Positions 43,133 to 51,809 of a DNA stretch of 64,000 nucleotides are shown here, one piece after another. The notes under the pieces are model-generated. The model was given only the letters and a program-made list of their open reading frames with translations, had not been told where the DNA came from and did no database searches. The DNA comes from JBPEWY01 sp965224095. Lineage in GTDB: Bacteria > Bacteroidota > Bacteroidia > Flavobacteriales > Flavobacteriaceae. The translations under genes were made by a program, and so were the position numbers. The stretch spans positions 2,728,001 through 2,792,000 of the forward strand of contig OZ245039.1 in assembly GCA_965224095.1 (NCBI GenBank). The letters run 5' to 3'. How positions within the stretch are numbered: position 1 is the first letter of the stretch; each line of letters starts with the position of its first letter.

Positions 43133-43754
43133 GCTTTTTTATATATTTATTATATGTTCCAGTTGGGTGTTGGCCCAGGAACAACCTCTAACCGAAAATG
43201 AAATTGAGGTATTCAAAAAACAAGTTAGTGAAGCGGCAAAAAAGATCACTTCTTTTGAGGATACCTTTGTGCAATACAAGCACATGGATTTTTTAGAGAA
43301 AGATATTGAGACAAGGGGAAAGCTTTTGTTTAAAGCTCCTAATCTTATTCGATGGGAATACACAACTCCTTTTAATTATATAATGGTTTTTAATCAAGAA
43401 AAACTATTTATAAATGACAACGGAAAAAAAACACACTTAGATATAAGTAGTAATAAATTATTTGGTCAACTCAATAAATTTATGGCAGGAAGTACCCGGG
43501 GAAGAGCCATGTTTGAAAGCGATGATTTTGATGTGAGTTTTTTTAAGAATGGTAATACCTATTTGGTCAAATTTAGTACTAAAACTCAGCAACTAAAGCG
43601 CTTTCTTAAGGAAATTCAGTTGCTGTTTGGTAAAACTGATTTTCGGGTTTCGGGTGTTAAAATGATTGAACCCTCGGGGGATTATACCAGGATAGATTTC
43701 ACTAATAAAAAAATAAATCAGCCTCTAAAAAATGAAATCTTTTCTTTGGAGTAG
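43122..43754 (+). CDS. LolA-like periplasmic lipoprotein carrier
   Basis: 210 aa with a signal peptide (MKNKLFYIFIICSSWVLAQ). The mature part is LolA-like: ITSFEDTFVQYKHMDFLEKDIETRG then GKLLFKAPNLIRWEYTTPFNYIMVFNQEKL, the strand pattern of the half-barrel that shields lipid anchors. LolA homologues occur in aryl-polyene clusters (ApeL-like), where they may carry the polyene lipid across the periplasm. It overlaps both neighbours. Confidence 0.85.
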   Translation: MKNKLFYIFIICSSWVLAQEQPLTENEIEVFKKQVSEAAKKITSFEDTFVQYKHMDFLEKDIETRGKLLFKAPNLIRWEYTTPFNYIMVFNQEKLFINDNGKKTHLDISSNKLFGQLNKFMAGSTRGRAMFESDDFDVSFFKNGNTYLVKFSTKTQQLKRFLKEIQLLFGKTDFRVSGVKMIEPSGDYTRIDFTNKKINQPLKNEIFSLE

Positions 43755-44346
43755 TTTGTTGGTTTTAAGTTTATATTCCTGCGCTTTTAAGCCTGCAGAA
43801 GGACTAGAAAGAGTAAAACCGGTGTCGAAAAATTTCCTCAAAAATCCCTTTTTTAATAATTCATCAACAGATTATGTTTATAAGGCAAATATTGAAGCCT
43901 TTGATACTACTTTGGGAGGGATAGTAGTTATTAAAAAGTTGGATGAAATGCATCATCGCATTGTATTTACTACCGAATTTGGAAATAAACTGTTAGACTT
44001 TGAATTGCAGAATGGGTCCTTTAAAATAAACCATATACTTGATGAATTTAATAGAAAACCTTTGTTAAAGGTAATAAAAAGAGATTTTAAACTTTTACTT
44101 GAAGATATTTCCCCTGTAAGGAAAGAGTTAATTAACCGAGAGATAGTAATATATCAAACAAGAGATATGGGAAGAAATAATTTTTATGTTTTTGATAAAA
44201 AAACGAAAGCATTAAAAAAAATCATTAGTGCCAAATATGCCTTAAAAAAAGTTGATATTTCTTTTACAGGGACTAATAATGAGGTTAAAGAAATTCAAAT
44301 CAGACATATAGGAAAAAACTTAAACATATTTTTATATTTGTTATAA
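43732..44346 (+). CDS. Uncharacterised lipoprotein of the pigment cluster
   Basis: 204 aa with a lipoprotein signal (MKSFLWSSLLVLSLYSC; the lipobox Cys follows LYS). The mature part is beta-rich (FDTTLGGIVVIKKLDEMHHRIVF) and ends in a short hydrophobic tail. It follows and overlaps the LolA-like gene by 23 bases; the pairing suggests a LolB-like acceptor in the outer membrane, but no LolB motif can be shown. It is an orphan otherwise. Confidence 0.72.
   Translation: MKSFLWSSLLVLSLYSCAFKPAEGLERVKPVSKNFLKNPFFNNSSTDYVYKANIEAFDTTLGGIVVIKKLDEMHHRIVFTTEFGNKLLDFELQNGSFKINHILDEFNRKPLLKVIKRDFKLLLEDISPVRKELINREIVIYQTRDMGRNNFYVFDKKTKALKKIISAKYALKKVDISFTGTNNEVKEIQIRHIGKNLNIFLYLL
44333..44340 (+). promoter_or_regulatory. 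Possible internal -7 element before the beta-barrel gene
   Basis: TATATTTG overlaps the end of the lipoprotein gene, 23 bases before the ATG at 44364. It may give extra transcription of the barrel gene, or be chance in an AT-rich stretch. Confidence 0.3.
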
Positions 44347-44363
44347 CTAAAACTCAAAACGTT

Positions 44364-44942
44364 ATGAAAAAATTACTTTTAAGCATGATACTATTGGGAA
44401 CCATGGTGGCCACATATTCTCAAATAACGATAAGGCCTGGTGTTAGAGGAGGATTTAACCTTTCAACAATTACAAATACTGACGGAGATACCCGAACCGA
44501 TTTTTACCTGGGAGCCTTAGGGGCGGTTAAGTTTGCTGATTTCTATACCCTACAACCTGAACTCACCTATTCCCGACAGGGAGTTAATAGTGATGTATCT
44601 GGAGAAGAAAATTTAGAAATTCAATATTTAGCTATTAGTTTAACAAATAAGTTTTTCTTTCTTCGAGACACCGGATTACATGCTATTGTTGGGCCAAGTT
44701 TTGACATTAAATTAAATGATAATTTTTCCGATAATTTTGGGGAATTAAGTATAGAAGCGTTTGATTTTAGTTTGATTGGAGGTTTGGGCTACGAATTCCC
44801 TATGGGACTTACTATTGAAGGAAGATTTAAACATGGTTTTGTAGATATTTTTGGATCTAATATTGGTAATGAAATATCCATTGATGAGATTTTACTAAAC
44901 CAAATGTTCCAGATAGGATTGTCTTATCAATTTGATTTTTAA
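44364..44942 (+). CDS. Outer-membrane beta-barrel protein (PorT/OmpA-like fold)
   Basis: 192 aa with a signal peptide (MKKLLLSMILLGTMVATYS). Alternating short strands and Gly-rich turns follow: RPGVRGGFNLSTI, KFADFYTLQPELTYSRQGV and GLGYEFPMGLTIEGRFKHG, ending in a terminal aromatic residue (YQFDF). This is typical of the eight-stranded outer-membrane barrels of Bacteroidota. Its role in the cluster, perhaps as an anchor or passage for the pigment lipid, is inference. Confidence 0.85.
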   Translation: MKKLLLSMILLGTMVATYSQITIRPGVRGGFNLSTITNTDGDTRTDFYLGALGAVKFADFYTLQPELTYSRQGVNSDVSGEENLEIQYLAISLTNKFFFLRDTGLHAIVGPSFDIKLNDNFSDNFGELSIEAFDFSLIGGLGYEFPMGLTIEGRFKHGFVDIFGSNIGNEISIDEILLNQMFQIGLSYQFDF

Positions 44943-45313
44943 TGCTTATTGAAGACTTTTATTTTATAGATTCGATTAAAACGGAGGCCGGAAATCATTT
45001 GTCAGCTTCCGTTCGCATTAATAAGGATCATAATATTTTTAAAGGGCACTTTCCTGGCGACCCAGTAACCCCTGGGGTATGTTTAATACAAATCATAAAA
45101 GAACTAACCCAAAAGCTTACCGGAGTCATATTAAGGTTAAAAACTACAAAAAATGTAAAATTCATGTCTATTATAAATCCTGAGTTAGACCCTAATTTAG
45201 AAATAAGCATAGAGATGGAAAATACGGCAGAAGATTTTCTAGTTAAAAGCGTAATTCTGAATGGAGATACAGTTAGCGTGAAGTTTAGTGGTATCTTTCA
45301 AACAGCAGCTTAA
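44942..45313 (+). CDS. FabZ/ApeI-like hotdog dehydratase subunit
   Basis: 123 aa. FKGHFPGDPVTPGVCLIQII contains the FabZ histidine (H36 in GHFPG), but the catalytic acid that follows in FabZ (PGVxxxEA) reads Gln here (Q50). The ApeP-like protein at 37171 shows the reverse. A heterodimer sharing one active site is therefore plausible. The ATG overlaps the barrel gene stop by one base. It would dehydrate ACP-bound 3-hydroxy intermediates to the conjugated polyene. Confidence 0.87.
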   Translation: MLIEDFYFIDSIKTEAGNHLSASVRINKDHNIFKGHFPGDPVTPGVCLIQIIKELTQKLTGVILRLKTTKNVKFMSIINPELDPNLEISIEMENTAEDFLVKSVILNGDTVSVKFSGIFQTAA

Positions 45314-45443
45314 GTTATACGAATTACTTTTATGATTGTTTGGAGATTCTAGGATTTTAACTCATTATGTTTTTTACAAGAGACTAAGGTTTAAAAAAAA
45401 GAAAAACCGTATTTTCGAAACCTTAAGCGTATTATTTATTCCT

Positions 45444-46625
45444 GTGCTAAAGACTGCATCTCATATAGAACAACTACATTATTGTGTAATTATACCCACC
45501 TATAATAACTGTAAGACACTTAAACAGGTGATTGATGGTGTGTTAGAGTATACCGAAAATGTAATTGTTGTTAATGATGGTTCAACGGATAATACAGATA
45601 AAATCTTAAAGAACTACGGCGAAATTCAAATTGTTAACCTGAAAAAAAATTTAGGTAAGGGAGCAGCTTTGAAACAAGGATTTACAGAAGCTATTAAGCA
45701 AGGATTTACCTATGCAATCACCATCGATTCTGATGGGCAACATTTTCCCAATGATATTCCGGTATTTGTTGAAGAAGTTTTAAAAAATGGAGAAGCATTA
45801 TTAATAGGTTCCAGAAACATGGAGCAAGAAGGTGTCCCCAAAAAAAGTAGTTTTGGGAATAGATTTTCAAACTTTTGGTTTTGGGTAGAAACAGGAATTA
45901 AACTTAAGGACACACAATCAGGTTATAGGCTCTATCCGTTGTCAAAAATTAATAAACTATCACTTTCAACTACTAAGTTTGAGTTTGAAATAGAAGTGAT
46001 TGTTAAAGCTGCATGGTCGGGAGTGAGAGTTAAGAATGTTCCGGTTAAGGTATTGTATGATGAAAATGAACGGGTTTCCCATTTTAGACCTTTTAAAGAT
46101 TTTACAAGAATAAGTATACTTAATACTTGGCTGGTTTTGGTGGCCTTTATTTATATTAAACCAAGAGACTATATCAGATTGTTTAAAAAGAAAGGAGTCA
46201 AGCGTTTTTTTCTGGAAGATTTATTACAAAGTAGCGATCCTATTGAAAAGAAATCCATGTCGGTGGCCCTAGGTATATTTTTTGGGATCGCACCGTTTTG
46301 GGGATTTCAAACCGTACTGGTGCTTTTTTTTGCTCAGCTTCTTAAGCTTAATAAATTTATATCTTTTGCGTTTTCAAACATAAGCTTACCACCACTTATT
46401 CCTCTTATTGTTTATGCCAGTCTCAAAACCGGGTCAATCTTCATAGGCAAAGGTGAAATACCGGTTTTTGCCTGGGAAACTTTTAAAACACTGGACGGAT
46501 TTAAAGAAAATATGATACAATATATTGTCGGGAGTTTGGTACTGGCCTTTATAATGGCTATTCTTTTTTACGGATTTACGTGGACTCTTCTAAGATTCAA
46601 TAAGAAAAAAATAAGTGCCTATTAA
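45444..46625 (+). CDS. GT2 glycosyltransferase with C-terminal DUF2062 domain
   Basis: 393 aa from GTG 45444, chosen because family members start just before the CVIIPTYNN strand; a TTG at 45336 in the same frame would add 36 basic residues. The GT-A domain has VVNDGSTDNTDKIL and TIDSDGQH (DxD-like). The C-terminal part (about 260-390) is a DUF2062 membrane domain (VALGIFFGIAPFWGFQTV, ISLPPLIPLIVYASL). It probably transfers a sugar from a nucleotide or lipid donor. Its stop overlaps the exporter start. Confidence 0.83.
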   Translation: MLKTASHIEQLHYCVIIPTYNNCKTLKQVIDGVLEYTENVIVVNDGSTDNTDKILKNYGEIQIVNLKKNLGKGAALKQGFTEAIKQGFTYAITIDSDGQHFPNDIPVFVEEVLKNGEALLIGSRNMEQEGVPKKSSFGNRFSNFWFWVETGIKLKDTQSGYRLYPLSKINKLSLSTTKFEFEIEVIVKAAWSGVRVKNVPVKVLYDENERVSHFRPFKDFTRISILNTWLVLVAFIYIKPRDYIRLFKKKGVKRFFLEDLLQSSDPIEKKSMSVALGIFFGIAPFWGFQTVLVLFFAQLLKLNKFISFAFSNISLPPLIPLIVYASLKTGSIFIGKGEIPVFAWETFKTLDGFKENMIQYIVGSLVLAFIMAILFYGFTWTLLRFNKKKISAY

Positions 46626-49600
46626 TGAGTAATTGGTTGATTCGTATATACAGTCTTTTTAGCAATCACAGAAAATGGGGTTTTGCAATTGTAATTCTGA
46701 TTTTTGTTTTATTAGGATGGCTGGCTTCCAAAATAAGCTTTGAAGAAGATATTACCAAGCTCATTCCTTCCAGTGAAAAGGCAGATATAGCGAATAAGGT
46801 AATCAATCAGGTTAAATTCACCGATAAAATAATCGTCAATATAGAAGCTGAAAATGCGTCAGCGGATAAATTGGTGGTTTTTGCCGATAGTATTATTGCA
46901 AAACTAGAAACACAATGTAGTCCTTTTATCGAAAAAATTCAGGGGAAAATTCCTGATGATCAGATACTACAAACTATGGATTTTGTGTACAATAATCTTC
47001 CTGTTTTTTTAAATACTGATGATTATAAAAAGGTGGAAGTTTTGTTGCGTAGAGACAGTATAAAAGAAAAGGTAAATGCTGGCTATAAAACGCTTATTTC
47101 TCCAACCGGATTTTTGGCAAAACAAATAGTGAGGAAAGACCCCCTGGGAATGTCATTTTTGGCGCTTAAAAAGTTTGAAGAATTACAGTCTGGAAGCGAT
47201 TTTGAACTTTATAATAATTATCTAATTACGAAGGACCACAAAAATTTATTACTGTTTGTCACACCAGCTTTAGGTTCGGATGAAACAGCTAAGAACACCT
47301 TGTTTATAGAAGCGCTAAATACTATTGTGAAGGAGGTCAATTCTCAGTTTTCTCCTGATGTAAGCGCCGGTTATTTTGGTGCGGTGGCAGTTGCGGTTGC
47401 CAATGCAAATCAAATAAAAAACGATATCAAACTAACCTTGGGTATTGCTCTTACAATTTTATTACTCCTATTGATTTATTTTTACAAAAAGTTGTGGATA
47501 CCCTTTATTTTATTTCTTCCCCCTTTATTTGGAGGCTTGTTGGCCGTAGCGTGTCTTTATTTGATTAAGGGAGAAATTTCGGCAATATCATTGGGCATAG
47601 GATCGGTATTATTGGGCATTACAATAGATTATGCCCTCCATATCCTTACGCACTATAGAAACAATCACTCCATTGTTCAATTGTATAAGGGTGTGGCCTC
47701 TCCTACCATTACAAGTAGTGTTACCACGGCAATTGCTTTTTTATGCCTGATTTTTCTTAAATCGGAAGCACTGCGCGACCTGGGTATTTTTGCTTCCATA
47801 AGTGTTTTAGGTGCCTCGGTTTTTGCCTTGATAATAATTCCCCAGCTTTACAGATCCTCAGGTAATAAATTGAAATCAGCAACTACTTTCATAGATAAGA
47901 TTGCTGCCTATCCCTTTCATAAAAGTAAGGCGGTTTTGGGAGTTTGCCTGGTACTGTTCGTGGTGAGTCTTTTTACCTATAAGAAGGTTTCTTTTGAAAG
48001 CGATATTTCTAAAATGAATTATCAATCTCCCGAGTTAACAAAGGCAGAACAATCATTAGATAGTATTACCAATTTATCTTCAAAATCAATATATCTGGTG
48101 AATTATGGGGAAGACCTGGAAGAAGCTCTTAAGAATAATAAAGAAACCCATAAACTTCTTTCCGAAAGTAAACAAACAGAAAAAATAATAAACTATAGTT
48201 CATTGGGGTCTGTGGTATTGTCAGTAGAAGATCAACACAATAAGATCGATGACTGGAATAGATTTTGGACCAAGATAAAATTAGACTCCCTGAAATATTT
48301 TTTAATTGAAGAAGGAGCATCCGTTGGATTTAGGGAAAATACCTTTAGTCCGTTTTATCAATTGCTTGAGCATAAATTCAATACACTTGATTTTGAAGCA
48401 TATCAGGGCTTAAACGGATTGTTACTGGATGAATATATTTCTGAAGAACCGGGCTTTGCCACCATTACCTCTACGTTTAAGGTTAAAAAAGATATGGCAA
48501 AACAAATGGCTGACACATTTTCAGAGCTTGATAATTTAGTGGTGATTGACAGACAACACCTCAAAGAAACCTTTTTGGGAAATTTAAAGAACGATTTTAA
48601 TGGGTTGGTTTGGTTATCACTTGCAGCAATTATGATTGTATTATTGGTGTTTTTTTCAAGCCCCGAGCTTACACTTTTAACCTGTATTCCAATTATATTA
48701 AGTTGGCTATTTACTTTGGGAATAATGGGCCTTTTTGATATTCGGTTTAATATATTCAATATCATTATTTCTACCTTTGTTTTTGGACTTGGAATAGATT
48801 ATAGTATTTTTATAACCAATGGATTGCTAAAGGAATACAAGTATGGTGTAAGAGAACTCAGTACTTACAAAACTTCAATTATTTTATCGGCTTTTACAAC
48901 TGTCCTTGGTGTTGGAGCTCTGATATTTGCCAAGCACCCGGCCTTGAAATCCATTTCATTATTATCCATCTCTGGAATTTTATCGGCAGTACTGGTTTCA
49001 TTTACCATACAACCCCTATTGTTTAATCTATGGTTTGGAAACCGACAAAAAAAAGGAAGAACCCCCTGGAAATTGTGGAATATGCTTACTTCCTTTCTTT
49101 CATTTTCTTATTATGCATTGGGAAGCCTTTTCTTAACCTTTATTGGAACGGTTGTATTGCCAATAATCCCAGTTAGTAATAAGGTTAAAATGAAATGGTT
49201 TCACCAGACTATGTCAGGCTTTTTTAAATCGGTTGTTAATTTAACGGGTAGTGTTAAAATAAAAATTCACAATAAAAACAAGGAAAATTTTGATAAGCCG
49301 GCGGTTATTATTGCTAACCATACGTCATTTTTAGATACCCTATCGGTTGGAATGCTTCACCCTAAAATGATTTTTTTGGTTAACGACTGGGTACATAATT
49401 CTCCCATATTTGGAAAAGCCGTTCAAAAGGCAGGGTTTTATCCGGTATCCAAGGGTATTGAAAACGGGATTGATCATATAAAAACAAAGCTTGATCAAGG
49501 ATACTCAATTGTGGTCTTTCCTGAGGGAACTCGTTCGGAGACTAATAAAATAAAACGGTTTCACAAGGGCGCCTTTTATTTGGCGGATCAATTTAAACTG

Positions 49601-50287
49601 GATATTCTCCCCATTCTATTACAAGGGAATTCAGATTCGATGCCTAAAAGCGATTTTATGCTAAAGCAAGGAGTTATGAATATAAAGCTATTAGACCGAA
49701 TTGCACATGATGATAAGTCCTATGGGAATACCTATTCGGAACGAACAAAAAAAATAAGCACATATTTTAAAAGATCTTTTAATCAATTCAGAGAGGAAAA
49801 AGAGCCGACAGGATACTTCAAAAACAAGTTGTTGTACAATTATTTATATAAGGGAAGAACGGTTTATAATAATGTGAAGAAAGATTATCATAAAAATAAG
49901 GAAGTATACAAACGAATATCAGAGCGTTTAGGAAAAGAGCGAATAGCTCATTTGGGAAGCGATTATGGGCAATTGATTTTTTTGTTAGCCTTCCGAGTAC
50001 CTGAGAGAAGTCTTTTGGGCTATGATAGAAATCCAGAGCAGATTATGCTCGCCATGCAATGTTATTCTGTAAAAAACAGAAAAATTTCATTTACCAATGA
50101 TCCGGAAGTGGTAGTTGGTTTTAAACCAGAAACTATTATAATATCAGGAGGTTATTTACCTGAATGTGTTTATGAGATAAAATGTTTGAGAAAAATAGTG
50201 GTAGTTAATTCAAATATCAATTCGATTAAGGGCTTTGATCTGGAAGAGAAAGAGCAAGGCTTACAAATTTTATGTAAAAACGAATGA
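46625..50287 (+). CDS. MMPL/RND exporter fused to PlsC acyltransferase and a Rossmann-like domain
   Basis: 1220 aa. Residues 1-815 are an MMPL-type transporter: two halves each with a first helix, a periplasmic loop and five helices (IGSVLLGITIDYALHILTHY and FVFGLGIDYSIFITNG). Residues 850-1045 are a PlsC-type acyltransferase, with NHTSFLDTL near 897 and VVFPEGTRSET near 964. The last 140 residues carry a degenerate SAM-methyltransferase-like fold (AHLGSDYGQLIFLLAF, LLGYDRNPEQ). It probably acylates the aryl polyene onto a lipid and moves the product out of the inner membrane. It overlaps the next gene by 4 bases. Confidence 0.87.
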   Translation: MSNWLIRIYSLFSNHRKWGFAIVILIFVLLGWLASKISFEEDITKLIPSSEKADIANKVINQVKFTDKIIVNIEAENASADKLVVFADSIIAKLETQCSPFIEKIQGKIPDDQILQTMDFVYNNLPVFLNTDDYKKVEVLLRRDSIKEKVNAGYKTLISPTGFLAKQIVRKDPLGMSFLALKKFEELQSGSDFELYNNYLITKDHKNLLLFVTPALGSDETAKNTLFIEALNTIVKEVNSQFSPDVSAGYFGAVAVAVANANQIKNDIKLTLGIALTILLLLLIYFYKKLWIPFILFLPPLFGGLLAVACLYLIKGEISAISLGIGSVLLGITIDYALHILTHYRNNHSIVQLYKGVASPTITSSVTTAIAFLCLIFLKSEALRDLGIFASISVLGASVFALIIIPQLYRSSGNKLKSATTFIDKIAAYPFHKSKAVLGVCLVLFVVSLFTYKKVSFESDISKMNYQSPELTKAEQSLDSITNLSSKSIYLVNYGEDLEEALKNNKETHKLLSESKQTEKIINYSSLGSVVLSVEDQHNKIDDWNRFWTKIKLDSLKYFLIEEGASVGFRENTFSPFYQLLEHKFNTLDFEAYQGLNGLLLDEYISEEPGFATITSTFKVKKDMAKQMADTFSELDNLVVIDRQHLKETFLGNLKNDFNGLVWLSLAAIMIVLLVFFSSPELTLLTCIPIILSWLFTLGIMGLFDIRFNIFNIIISTFVFGLGIDYSIFITNGLLKEYKYGVRELSTYKTSIILSAFTTVLGVGALIFAKHPALKSISLLSISGILSAVLVSFTIQPLLFNLWFGNRQKKGRTPWKLWNMLTSFLSFSYYALGSLFLTFIGTVVLPIIPVSNKVKMKWFHQTMSGFFKSVVNLTGSVKIKIHNKNKENFDKPAVIIANHTSFLDTLSVGMLHPKMIFLVNDWVHNSPIFGKAVQKAGFYPVSKGIENGIDHIKTKLDQGYSIVVFPEGTRSETNKIKRFHKGAFYLADQFKLDILPILLQGNSDSMPKSDFMLKQGVMNIKLLDRIAHDDKSYGNTYSERTKKISTYFKRSFNQFREEKEPTGYFKNKLLYNYLYKGRTVYNNVKKDYHKNKEVYKRISERLGKERIAHLGSDYGQLIFLLAFRVPERSLLGYDRNPEQIMLAMQCYSVKNRKISFTNDPEVVVGFKPETIIISGGYLPECVYEIKCLRKIVVVNSNINSIKGFDLEEKEQGLQILCKNE

Positions 50288-51807
50288 CCAAGGAATTTGA
50301 TGTTGTAGTTATAGGCAGTGGTTTGGGAGGCCTTGTGTCTTCTGTAATATTGGCAATGGAGGGCTATAAAGTTTGTGTGCTTGAAAAAAACAATCAGTTC
50401 GGCGGTAATTTGCAAACCTTTGTTCGCGACAAAACGATCTTCGATACGGGAGTTCACTATATTGGAGGATTAGACAAAGGGCAAAACCTGTATAAGTATT
50501 TTAAGTACCTGGGTATTATGGACGATTTAAAGTTGCAGCGCATGAATCCGGATGGTTTTGATATAGTGACCTTTGATAATGATGAAATAGAATATCCATA
50601 TGCTCAGGGCTATGACAACTTTGTTGAAACACTTGGCACTTATTTTCCCCAGGAAAGGAAAGCAATTCAAATGTATGTTGACAGAATAAAGGAAATGTGT
50701 GATAGTTTCCCTTTATACAATCTGAAATCGGGAGAAGGATATTTGGGGAATTTTGAATTGTTAAGTGAGAAGGCCAAAGATTTTATAAATTCCTTAACCG
50801 AAAATGAGAAATTGAGGTCTGTATTGGCGGGTACCAACTTTCTGTATGCTGGAGACGGCAATAAAACACCTTTGTATGTACATGCGCTATCGGTTAATTC
50901 ATATATAGAAAGTGCCTGGAGGTGTATTAACGGAGGTGGACAAATTGCCAAGCTATTAATTAGAAAGCTTAAAAGATACGGAAGCTCAGTTTATAAATAT
51001 CAGGAAGTTTCTGAATTTATGTTTGACGAAGACAAACTTATGGGAGTAAAAACAATCAGAGGGGATGAGTTTTTGGCTTCACTGTTTGTGTCTAATATTG
51101 AACCCAAACGAACATTGGAAATGTTAGGTGCTAATCACGTTAGAAAATCGTATTCAAACCGGATTAAAAGTGTAGAAAGTACCATTTCGGCCTTTAGTGC
51201 CTATATTGTATTTAAACCTGAATCTTTCCCTTATATGAAAAAAAATTATTATCATTTTAGGGATTATAAAAAAGTCTGGGACGGTTTGTATTATACTAAA
51301 AGTAGTTGGCCGGAAGGGTATATGATTTCAATGAATGCAAATGCTAAATCTACCAAATGGGCCGAAGGAATGACCGTTTTAACCTATATGAGATATGAGG
51401 AAGTTAAGACGTGGGAGCATACTTTTAATACGGTTGCAGATGAAAATGAGAGGGGAGCACGGTATGATAAGTTTAAAAAAGAAAAAGTAGAAATAATCCT
51501 TTCAGAGCTGGAAAAAAAATATCCGGATATTAGAAGTGCTATTCAGTCGGTTCACGCCTCTACTCCGCTTTCTTATAGAGATTATATTGGATCTAATAGT
51601 GGTGCTATGTACGGATTTGTGAAAGACGCCAATAATCCCCTTAAATCGTTTATTTTACCAAGAACCAAACTTAAAAATTTATATTTTACAGGACAGAGCA
51701 TCAATATGCATGGAGTTTTGGGCGTGACCATAAGTGCGGTAGTTACCTGTTCTGAAATTGTGGGGCGAGAATATTTACTAAATAAAATAATCAAAGCAAA
51801 TTCTTAA
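50284..51807 (+). CDS. CrtI/retinol-saturase-like FAD oxidoreductase
   Basis: 507 aa. The FAD motif VIGSGLGGLVSSVILAMEG and VLEKNNQFGGN mark the phytoene desaturase/carotenoid isomerase/retinol saturase group, and the C-terminal FAD contact reads NLYFTGQSINMHGVLGVTI. It could isomerise or desaturate double bonds of the polyene chain, analogous to carotenoid enzymes. No carotenoid synthesis gene is nearby, so a polyene substrate fits the context better. It overlaps the exporter by 4 bases. Confidence 0.85.
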   Translation: MTKEFDVVVIGSGLGGLVSSVILAMEGYKVCVLEKNNQFGGNLQTFVRDKTIFDTGVHYIGGLDKGQNLYKYFKYLGIMDDLKLQRMNPDGFDIVTFDNDEIEYPYAQGYDNFVETLGTYFPQERKAIQMYVDRIKEMCDSFPLYNLKSGEGYLGNFELLSEKAKDFINSLTENEKLRSVLAGTNFLYAGDGNKTPLYVHALSVNSYIESAWRCINGGGQIAKLLIRKLKRYGSSVYKYQEVSEFMFDEDKLMGVKTIRGDEFLASLFVSNIEPKRTLEMLGANHVRKSYSNRIKSVESTISAFSAYIVFKPESFPYMKKNYYHFRDYKKVWDGLYYTKSSWPEGYMISMNANAKSTKWAEGMTVLTYMRYEEVKTWEHTFNTVADENERGARYDKFKKEKVEIILSELEKKYPDIRSAIQSVHASTPLSYRDYIGSNSGAMYGFVKDANNPLKSFILPRTKLKNLYFTGQSINMHGVLGVTISAVVTCSEIVGREYLLNKIIKANS

Positions 51808-51809
51808 AT

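Noticed and set aside
44333..44340. Strong internal promoter splitting the pigment operon
   Set aside because: It matches the -7 consensus but has no -33 element at normal spacing and lies in very AT-rich sequence. It is kept only as a low-confidence feature.
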